Shown: positions 58,701 to 64,000 of the stretch, one piece after another
Layout of the letters: each line of letters opens with the position of its first letter
Position numbering within the stretch: the first letter of the stretch is position 1
Source of the DNA: Telluria beijingensis
GTDB lineage: Bacteria > Pseudomonadota > Gammaproteobacteria > Burkholderiales > Burkholderiaceae_D
NCBI RefSeq assembly: GCF_030770395.1
Contig: NZ_CP132480.1
Coordinates: 1,537,335 to 1,601,334, forward strand
Direction: 5' to 3'
Length of the DNA stretch: 64,000 nucleotides
Notes under the pieces: model-generated
Told to the model about the DNA's origin: nothing
Databases searched by the model: none
The model's input: the letters and a program-made list of their open reading frames with translations, nothing else
Translations under genes and position numbers: made by a program

Positions 58701-59246
58701 TCCCAGCTGCTGCGCTATTCGCGCTCGATCATCATCAAGGGCGCCCGCTCGCCGGAGCGACTGCTGGACGAAGTCACGCTGTTCCTGCACAAGGTGGAGT
58801 CCGAGCTGTCGACCGAGCGCCAGAGCATGTTGAAAGCCGTGCGCGGGCGCGACCGCGTGTTCGAGGGCCGCACCATCCTGCTGGTCGACGACGACGTGCG
58901 CAATGTGTTCGCCCTGACGTCGGCGCTGGAGCAGCGCGGGGCCCGGGTCGAAGTCGGCCGCAACGGCTTCGAAGCGATCGCCAAGCTGGATGAAGTGCCG
59001 GGCATCGACCTGGTGCTGATGGATATCATGATGCCGGGCATGGACGGCCTGGAAGCGACGCGCCGCATTCGCGCCGACGGACGCTTCGACCGCCTGCCGA
59101 TCATCGCCATCACCGCCAAGGCCATGAAGGACGACCAGGAACAGTGCCTGGCCGCGGGCGCCAACGATTACCTGGCCAAGCCGATTGACCTGAGCCGCCT
59201 GTACTCGCTGCTGCGGGTCTGGATGCCGACCCTGGAGAGAATTTGA
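55755..59246 (+). CDS. Hybrid sensor histidine kinase with CHASE3, GAF and three receiver domains
   Basis: This 1163-residue membrane kinase has TM1 near residues 15-38 and a CHASE3 periplasmic domain (ESGMRGYLLAGDEEFL). TM2 lies near 195-215, then a GAF-like domain (about 260-410) and a long coiled coil. The kinase core has phospho-acceptor H496 in MSHELRTPLN and G boxes in DTGIGIAQ and GTGLGLSI. A Pro/Ala linker leads to three receivers with phospho-aspartates D821, D943 and D1090. It is the first gene of a four-gene operon with CheR, CheB and another kinase, linked by four-base overlaps. The stimulus is unknown. Confidence 0.93.
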   Translation: MAAPTIENSEFRRILTRNVALPLGMSIVSAIVFVGIIAYLINSLTWVEHSQKVIGGAHEIRKLSAEMESGMRGYLLAGDEEFLAPYLLSSQRMSVSLDGLADLVKDNIAQAERVTRIAQIQKQWQDFAQNMIERRRANDISYIDAVSSGRGKTLTDEMRRNFDLVLASEMRLLQERSDAARSTTFWSVAAFLLLSAIVGASLAAFGRRQLVRLSDTYNEVLAHEAENNDKLRHQDWLRTGQNELNVRSAGQINLEPLADAVLPYVVKYLDGVIGAMYVRSDDGAMRRIGAYGFTHTETERAEIIAPGSTLASKAAEENRLMVLDQLPEGYIKVSSSLGEAPPRALVIAPFHNHGKVKGVFEIAFLRPVELRDREFLGFIAQSVGAAMASVLYRQRLQDALEESQTLNEELQVQQEELRTANEELEEQSRALEESQSALENQQAELRTTNDQLAEQALNLDMKNSALQSAQEQLHQRAVELESASRYKSEFLANMSHELRTPLNSSLILAKLLADNSGGNLSDEQVRFAQTIYSAGNDLLQLINDILDISKVEAGKLELVPEDVPVRRVVEGLVRTFEPLARQKSLEFKINVDPGVPASLHTDRQRMEQILKNLLSNAVKFTETGSVSLSVLSTPEGDVAFRVQDTGIGIAQDQQDKIFDAFHQADGTTSRRFGGTGLGLSITRDLTRLLGGSVAVSSAPNEGSVFTLTLPRGIPDVPAPAELPTTSAPVQLPPPAPLAAAPAPVQAAAPAASAEPLSTFPDDRDQSAAGRRTVLVVEDEMAFARILYDLARELDYRCLVAMSADEGLALAVSQRPDAVLLDVRLPDRSGLTVLQQMKDNPSTRHIPVHVISSIESGGEALHLGAIGYALKPTSREDLEEVFRKLQEKSSQKIKRVLLVEDDERQRDSVVALIADDDVEIAAVGTASEALTHLKNEVFDCMIIDLKLPDMQGGELLERMSHEELCSFPPVIVYTGRNLTRDEESQLLRYSRSIIIKGARSPERLLDEVTLFLHKVESELSTERQSMLKAVRGRDRVFEGRTILLVDDDVRNVFALTSALEQRGARVEVGRNGFEAIAKLDEVPGIDLVLMDIMMPGMDGLEATRRIRADGRFDRLPIIAITAKAMKDDQEQCLAAGANDYLAKPIDLSRLYSLLRVWMPTLERI

Positions 59247-60073
59247 GCCAACCCCCGAGCGACTTCGACATCGAGCTGCGGATGCTCGTCGAAGCCGTGT
59301 ACCTGAAATATAACTATGACTTCCGCGACTACACCGGCGCTTCGCAAAAGCGCCGGGTGCTGGTGGCCATGCGCGAGATGGAGTGCGCGACGGTCTCCGA
59401 ACTGCAGTCGCGCGTGCTGCACGAGCCGAACGGCTTCGCCCAGCTGCTGCAATACCTGACGATTCCCGTCACCGAGATGTTCCGCGACCCCGACTACTTC
59501 CTGGCGGTGCGCGAGCAGGTGGCGCCTTTCCTCAAGACGTATCCGTCGCTGAAGATCTGGGTGGCCGGCTGCAGCACCGGCGAAGAGGTGTATTCTCTGG
59601 CCATCCTGCTCAAGGAGGAAGGGCTGCTCGAGCGCAGCATCATCTACGCCACCGACATCAACCCCGAATCGCTGGAGGCGGCGCGGCGCGGCGTGTTCCC
59701 GCTGGACCGCATGCGCCTGTACACCGAGAACTACCAGAAATCGGGCGGCAAGGCCGCGTTCTCGGACTATTACACGGCGGCCTATGGCGGCGCGCTGTTC
59801 GAGCGCAGCCTGATGGAGAACGTGACCTTCGCCGACCACAGCCTGTCGACCGATAGCGTGTTCTCTGAAACGCACTTCGTCAGCTGCCGCAATGTGCTGA
59901 TCTACTTTAACCGGCGCCTGCAGGACCGCGTGCTCGGCCTGTTCCACGACTCGCTGTGCCATCGCGGCTTTCTGGGCCTGGGCAGCAAGGAGAGCATCGA
60001 CTTTTCCAGCTACGCCGAGCGCTTCGAGCCGCTGGCGCGGCGCGAGCGCGTCTTCCGCAAGGTGTCGCCGTGA
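59243..60073 (+). CDS. cheR: CheR-type protein-glutamate O-methyltransferase
   Basis: This 276-residue SAM-dependent methyltransferase has the CheR motif I region VAGCSTGEEVYSLAILLKEEG, the ATDINPESLEAARRGVF acidic loop, and HFVSCRNVLIYFNRRLQ. The N-terminal helical domain is short. It would methylate receptor glutamates or, in this operon context, another target. The start is a TTG four bases inside the end of the kinase gene, with GGAG six bases upstream. No receptor gene is in the operon; the closest is about 44 kb away. Confidence 0.92.
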   Translation: MSQPPSDFDIELRMLVEAVYLKYNYDFRDYTGASQKRRVLVAMREMECATVSELQSRVLHEPNGFAQLLQYLTIPVTEMFRDPDYFLAVREQVAPFLKTYPSLKIWVAGCSTGEEVYSLAILLKEEGLLERSIIYATDINPESLEAARRGVFPLDRMRLYTENYQKSGGKAAFSDYYTAAYGGALFERSLMENVTFADHSLSTDSVFSETHFVSCRNVLIYFNRRLQDRVLGLFHDSLCHRGFLGLGSKESIDFSSYAERFEPLARRERVFRKVSP

Positions 60074-60675
60074 GCCTCGAAGCGCGACTGGGCGCGGCGC
60101 TCGGCGCGCGCCGCATCGAGATGGTCGTCATCGGCGGCTCGGCCGGTGGCGTCGACGCCCTGGTCGGGCTGCTGCCGGCGCTGCCGGCGGGCTTCGGGCC
60201 GGCGGTGACCTGCATCCTGCACGTGCCGCCGGACCGCGATAGCCGCCTGGCGGAGCTGTTCGCGGCGCGCGCGCTGCTGCCGGTGCGCGAGGCGCAGGAT
60301 AAAGAACCGATCCAGCCGGGGACCGTGTATTTCGCCGGTTCCGGCTACCACCTGTCGGTCGAGCAGGATCGCAGCTTCTCGCTCAGCTGCGAGCCGCCGG
60401 TGCAGTTTGCGCGGCCGGCGATCGACATCCTGATGGAATCCGCCGCCGACGTCTATGGTCCGGCGCTTGCAGGTATACTGCTGACCGGCGCCAATTTCGA
60501 TGGCGCCGACGGCATGTGCCGCATTCGCGAGCGGGGCGGCCTGACCATCGTCCAAGACCCTGAAGAAGCACAGGCCAGGTCCATGCCCGAAGAGGCAATC
60601 CGGCGCTGTGCCCCGCACCTGGTGCTGCCGCTGTCCGCGATCCGCACCGTGCTGCCCCTGTTGGAGACCCCATGA
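60070..60675 (+). CDS. CheB-type methylesterase domain protein without receiver domain
   Basis: This 201-residue protein is only the catalytic domain of CheB: S24 in IGGSAGGVDAL, H51 in CILHVPPDRDS and D144 in LLTGANFDGADGM form the triad. The usual N-terminal receiver domain is absent, so its activity cannot be switched by its own phosphorylation. The GTG start overlaps the cheR stop by four bases. It should reverse CheR methylation or deamidate glutamine, presumably in the kinase pathway encoded around it. Confidence 0.92.
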   Translation: MSLEARLGAALGARRIEMVVIGGSAGGVDALVGLLPALPAGFGPAVTCILHVPPDRDSRLAELFAARALLPVREAQDKEPIQPGTVYFAGSGYHLSVEQDRSFSLSCEPPVQFARPAIDILMESAADVYGPALAGILLTGANFDGADGMCRIRERGGLTIVQDPEEAQARSMPEEAIRRCAPHLVLPLSAIRTVLPLLETP

Positions 60676-61886
60676 GCGTCAAGGAACCAAGCAAGATTCT
60701 GATCGTCGACGACCTGCCCGAGAACCTGCAGGCGCTCGAGGCGCTGCTGCGCCACGATCAGCGCGCCATCTACCAGGCCGGCTCCGGCGAACAGGCGCTG
60801 GCGCTGCTGCTCGAGCATGAGTTCGCGCTGGCCATCCTCGACGTGCAGATGCCGGGCATGGACGGCTTCGAGCTGGCCGAGGTGATGCGCTCGACCACGC
60901 GCACCCGGCACATCCCGATCGTGTTCGTGTCGGCGGCGGGGCGCGAGCTCGATTACGCCTTCAAGGGCTACGAGAGCGGGGCGGTGGACTTCATGTACAA
61001 GCCGCTCGATGCCGATGCGGTGCGCAGCAAGGTCAATGTCTTCGTCGCGCTCGACCAGCAGCGGCGCGAGACCCGGCGCCAGATGCTGGCGCTGGAGCAG
61101 AGCCGGCAAGAGCAGGAGGTGCTGCTGCGCGAGCTGAACCAGACCCAGCAGGAGCTGCAACGCTCGCTGCGCATGCGCGACGAATTCATGTCGCTGGTGG
61201 CGCACGAACTGCGCACGCCGCTCAACACGCTGTTCCTGGAAACGCAGATGCGCAGCCTGCAGCTCAAGCGCGGCAACACGGCGGCCTTCGGCGGGCAGCA
61301 GATGGAGGCGATGATCCAGCGCGACGAGCGCCAGATCAAGTCGATGATCCGCCTGATCGACGACATGCTCGACGTCTCGCGCATGCGCAGCGGGAAGTTG
61401 TCGATCCGCCCGGCCCAGGTCGAGCTGATATCGCTGCTGGAGCGGGTGGTGAGCGACCTGTCGCTGCAGGCAGCCACGACCGGCAGTTCCCTGGCCTTGC
61501 GCCCGCACGAGGGCGTGACCGGCTGCTGGGACGAGTTCCGCGTCGAGCAGGTGATCGTCAACCTGCTCACGAATGCGCTGCGCTACGGCTGCGGCCAGCC
61601 GGTGGAAGTGAGCGTGGAGCGCAATGGCGACATGGTCCGCATCGACGTGCGCGACCAGGGCAAGGGCATCGCCCCGTCCGACCTGGAGCGCATCTTCGAA
61701 CCGTACGAACGCGGCGCCCGCAACGGCGAACCGAAGGGCCTGGGCCTGGGCCTGTACATCTCGCGCCAGCTCGCCATCTCGCACGGCGGCGAACTGCGCG
61801 TGTCGAGCAAGCCGGGCGAAGGCTCCGTCTTCAGCCTGGTGCTCCCATGCACCGACGTCCCGGTCTGCGCCGAAGCCGACGTCTGA
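60672..61886 (+). CDS. Response regulator-histidine kinase fusion
   Basis: This 404-residue soluble protein starts with a receiver domain (phospho-aspartate D57 in AILDVQMPGMDG, K110 in YKPLDADAV). It continues through a coiled coil (about 125-170) into a kinase core with H178 in VAHELRTPLN, N box VNLLTNALRYG, and G boxes in DQGKGIAP and GLGLGLYIS. This order, receiver first, suits a relay from the upstream hybrid kinase. The start overlaps the cheB stop (ATGA). No output domain is present in any of the four proteins. Confidence 0.93.
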   Translation: MSVKEPSKILIVDDLPENLQALEALLRHDQRAIYQAGSGEQALALLLEHEFALAILDVQMPGMDGFELAEVMRSTTRTRHIPIVFVSAAGRELDYAFKGYESGAVDFMYKPLDADAVRSKVNVFVALDQQRRETRRQMLALEQSRQEQEVLLRELNQTQQELQRSLRMRDEFMSLVAHELRTPLNTLFLETQMRSLQLKRGNTAAFGGQQMEAMIQRDERQIKSMIRLIDDMLDVSRMRSGKLSIRPAQVELISLLERVVSDLSLQAATTGSSLALRPHEGVTGCWDEFRVEQVIVNLLTNALRYGCGQPVEVSVERNGDMVRIDVRDQGKGIAPSDLERIFEPYERGARNGEPKGLGLGLYISRQLAISHGGELRVSSKPGEGSVFSLVLPCTDVPVCAEADV

Positions 61887-61890
61887 GGCG

Positions 61891-61922
61891 GGCAAGCGAG
61901 ACGGCGGTTGCAGCCGCTTGCC
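61891..61922 (+). terminator. Hairpin after the signalling operon
   Basis: GGCAAGCG and CGCTTGCC pair perfectly across 16 bases just after the last stop. A short CATTT follows instead of a full U-run, so the terminator is only moderately convincing. Confidence 0.55.
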
Positions 61923-61993
61923 ATTTGCGACACACTGTCCGGGTTTGTTTCGAGCTCCTCCTGTCGCCAGGATGGGGAAGCCGCACTTGATTG

Positions 61994-62030
61994 ATAGCTA
62001 AAATCAATCAAGAATATCGAATCAATCAAT
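61994..62030. promoter_or_regulatory. Candidate OxyR tandem binding site upstream of ahpC
   Basis: Two 15-base units, ATAGCTAAAATCAAT and ATCGAATCAATCAAT, are separated by exactly 7 bp, the geometry of the OxyR consensus (ATAG-n-T-nnn-A-n-CTAT repeated). They keep the outer ATnG and CAAT positions. The site ends one base before the -35. A perfect inverted repeat TTGATTGAT/ATCAATCAA (61987-62011) overlaps it. Confidence 0.6.
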
Positions 62031-62059
62031 TTCACAAACGATGAGCAGGTCGGTACACT
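62031..62059 (+). promoter_or_regulatory. ahpC promoter
   Basis: A -35 TTCACA and a -10 TACACT lie exactly 17 bp apart, with the start near 62066 and a 34-base leader. The imperfect -35 next to an activator site is as expected for an OxyR-activated promoter. Confidence 0.62.
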
Positions 62060-62099
62060 GCTTGTCATACGCTTCATCAACCCCCAAACAGGAGATTAC

Positions 62100-62663
62100 A
62101 TGTCCCTCATCAACACCCAGATCAAGCCGTTCAAAGCAACCGCATACGCCAACGGCAAGTTCATCGACCTGACCGAAGAGAACTTCAAGGGCACCTGGTC
62201 GGTGGTGATGTTCTACCCGGCCGACTTCACCTTCGTCTGCCCGACTGAACTGGAAGATCTGGCCGCATTCCAGCCGGAATTCGAAAAACTGGGCGTCAAT
62301 GTCTACGGCGTGTCGACCGACAGCCACTTCGCCCACAAGGCATGGCACGACACCTCGGACGCGATCAAGAAAGTGAACTACCCGCTGATCGGCGACCCAA
62401 CCGGCGTCCTGTCGCGCAACTTCGAAGTCATGATCGAAGAAGAAGGCATGGCACTGCGCGGTACCTTCGTGATCAATCCTGAAGGCCAGATCAAGATCAT
62501 GGAAGTGCACGACAACGGCATCGGCCGCGATGCATCGGAACTGATGCGCAAAGTCAAGGCAGCCCAGTACGTTGCTTCGCACCCAGGCGAAGTCTGCCCA
62601 GCCAAGTGGACCGAAGGCGCCGAAACCCTGACCCCGTCGCTGGACCTGGTCGGCAAGATCTAA
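62100..62663 (+). CDS. ahpC: Alkyl hydroperoxide reductase subunit C (peroxiredoxin)
   Basis: AhpC (187 aa) reduces hydrogen peroxide, organic peroxides and peroxynitrite. It is a typical 2-Cys peroxiredoxin with the peroxidatic C47 in DFTFVCPTE and the resolving C166 in [18 protein letters not shown] and [11 protein letters not shown] complete the fold. AhpF, encoded next, reduces it. AGGAG lies six bases before the ATG. A strong terminator follows, so much of the message ends before ahpF, which fits the excess of AhpC in cells. Confidence 0.98.
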   Translation: MSLINTQIKPFKATAYANGKFIDLTEENFKGTWSVVMFYPADFTFVCPTELEDLAAFQPEFEKLGVNVYGVSTDSHFAHKAWHDTSDAIKKVNYPLIGDPTGVLSRNFEVMIEEEGMALRGTFVINPEGQIKIMEVHDNGIGRDASELMRKVKAAQYVASHPGEVCPAKWTEGAETLTPSLDLVGKI

Positions 62664-62693
62664 GCACTACGCAGTAGCTAAGTAGCACCCGAG

Positions 62694-62719
62694 AACGGGC
62701 CGCTGCGGCGGCCCGTTTT
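62694..62719 (+). terminator. Intrinsic terminator between ahpC and ahpF
   Basis: A perfect 10-bp stem (AACGGGCCGC with GCGGCCCGTT, TGCG loop) is followed by TTTT. It should stop most transcripts after ahpC, with read-through or a separate promoter serving ahpF. Confidence 0.9.
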
Positions 62720-62784
62720 ACGTCGGTCAGAAACGACCCCGGCCTGTATATAAGTCATTGTCATTAGAGTCAAAGGAAAAACAT

Positions 62785-64000
62785 CATGCTGGACGCAACC
62801 CTCAAGAAACAGTTGCAAGCCTATCTGGAAAAAGTGGTGCAGCCGATCGAGCTGGTTGCAGCGCTGGATGATTCGCCGAAATCGCGCGAAATGGATGAGC
62901 TGCTGAATGAGATCGCAGCCCTGTCCGACAAGATCACGGTTCGCCAGGAAGCCAACGAGCGCACCCCGTCGTTCGCCATCAACCGCGTCGGCACCGATAT
63001 CGGCGTGCGCTTCGCCGGCATCCCGCTGGGCCACGAATTCACCTCGCTGGTGCTGGCCCTGCTGCACGTCGGTGGCCACACCATCAAGCTGGAACAATCC
63101 GTCATCGACCAGATCGCAGCCCTGGACGGCGACTACGTCTTCGAGACCTACATCTCGCTGTCGTGCCATAACTGCCCTGAAGTAGTGCAGGCACTGAACA
63201 CGATGTCGGTCATCAACCCGCGCATCAAGGTCGTGACGATCGATGGCGGCGTCTTCAAGAAAGAAGTGGAAGACAAGCAGATCCTGGCCGTGCCGATGAT
63301 GTTCCTGAACGGCCAGCATTTCGGCCAGGGCCGTACCAACGTCGAGGAAATCCTGTCGAAGATCGACGTCAACGGCGGCGCCAGGAAAGCAGCCGAACTG
63401 AGCCAGAAAGACCCGTTCGACGTGCTGATCGTCGGCGGCGGCCCCGCCGGCGCGGCAGCCGCGATCTACGCGGCCCGCAAGGGTATCCGTACCGGCGTGC
63501 TGGCCGACCGCTTCGGCGGCCAGGTGCTCGATACGCTGGCAATCGAGAACTTCGTGTCACTCAAAGCGACCGATGGTCCGAAATTCGCCGTCGCCCTGGA
63601 AGAACACGTCAAGGAGTACGAGGTCGACATCATGAACACCCAGCGCGCCAACAAGCTGGTGGGCGGCAAGCTGATCGAGGTGCATACCGAGAGCGGCGCG
63701 GTGCTCAAGTCGAAATCGGTGATCGTCGCTACCGGCGCTCGCTGGCGCGAAATCAATGTGCCAGGCGAGAAAGAGTACAAGAACCATGGCGTGGCCTACT
63801 GCCCGCACTGCGACGGCCCGCTGTTCAAGGGCAAGCGCGTGTCGGTGATCGGCGGCGGCAACTCGGGCGTCGAAGCGGCGATCGACCTGGCGGGCATCGT
63901 CAAGGAAGTGACCCTGATCGAATTCGGCAATGAACTGCGCGCCGATGCGGTCTTGCAACGCAAGCTGTACTCGCTGCCGAACGTCAAGGTGATCAAGTCG
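62785..64000 (+). CDS. ahpF: Alkyl hydroperoxide reductase subunit F, 5' part
   Basis: The first 405 residues of a roughly 520-residue flavoprotein are present; the frame runs off the right edge without a stop. The N-terminal double-thioredoxin domain has C127 and C130 in SCHNC. The FAD-binding site is [12 protein letters not shown], the redox disulfide C339/C342 is in YCPHCDG, and the NAD(P)H site begins [14 protein letters not shown]. AhpF passes electrons from NADH to AhpC. AAAGGA precedes the ATG at about nine bases. Confidence 0.97.

Noticed and set aside
55821..58790. A 989-codon minus-strand open frame
   Set aside because: Antisense shadow of the hybrid histidine kinase gene, with no recognisable motif.

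Overview
This is a GC-rich, almost entirely coding stretch of a bacterial chromosome. The gene order pyrG-kdsA-eno-ftsB, the dapA-bamC pair, the two tandem cyanophycin synthetases with their ABC transporter and DUF1854 partner, and the protein sequences point to a betaproteobacterium of the Oxalobacteraceae (Massilia/Telluria/Duganella type). That placement is recognition from memory, not a database result. No rRNA, tRNA, CRISPR array, prophage or insertion sequence was seen. The only dispersed repeats recognised are two REP-pair hairpins and one duplicated control segment.

Layout. 1-2.1 kb: end of dnaE2 and a PAS-type chemoreceptor. 2.2-9.8 kb: a carbohydrate island with a GntR-like LacI-family repressor, gluconokinase, a secreted GH16/CBM56 beta-glucanase, and a divergent MFS transporter-GH94 phosphorylase operon. 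9.8-12.1 kb: a lipoprotein and a second chemoreceptor. 12.4-17 kb: pyrG, kdsA, eno, ftsB and an antitoxin-like small protein. 17.2-24.1 kb: dps, hslO, a gamma-carbonic anhydrase-like protein, a hydrolase, two lipoproteins (one FlgO-like), a nitronate monooxygenase and its divergent LysR. 24.1-31.7 kb: PHP phosphoesterase, an RHH regulator-esterase pair, htpX, YciO/Sua5, an M50 protease, a methyltransferase, dapA and bamC. 32-38.5 kb: an Ala-rich lipoprotein, a RoxA-like JmjC oxygenase, an FKBP/SlyD isomerase, a secreted protein and mutS. 38.5-43.2 kb: AraC and LysR regulators, an azoreductase-like protein, pirin and a MaoC-like protein. 43.2-51 kb: the cyanophycin cluster. 51-55.6 kb: a flavin-type oxidoreductase, a GT1 glycosyltransferase and a UvrA paralogue. 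55.7-61.9 kb: a four-gene hybrid kinase-CheR-CheB-kinase operon. 62-64 kb: ahpC and the start of ahpF, which runs off the end.

How it works together. The best supported regulatory story is in the carbohydrate island. A 16-bp dyad just downstream of the gluconokinase -10 box recurs, with 14 of 16 bases identical, just downstream of the -10 of the MFS-GH94 operon. This suggests that the nearby GntR-like protein controls uptake and phosphorolysis of a glucosyl-gluconate (aldobionic acid) together with phosphorylation of the gluconate released. The GH16 gene has a different dyad whose exact 14-bp core recurs inside the coding sequence 166 bp downstream, as expected for a looping LacI-type repressor. 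Other control regions that can be read directly are an OxyR-geometry tandem site abutting the ahpC promoter, a phased half-site array in front of the RHH-esterase operon, and a duplicated ~58-bp segment in front of both lysR and azoR-pirin. The cyanophycin cluster pairs one intact CphA with a shorter paralogue whose Mur-ligase P-loop is destroyed.
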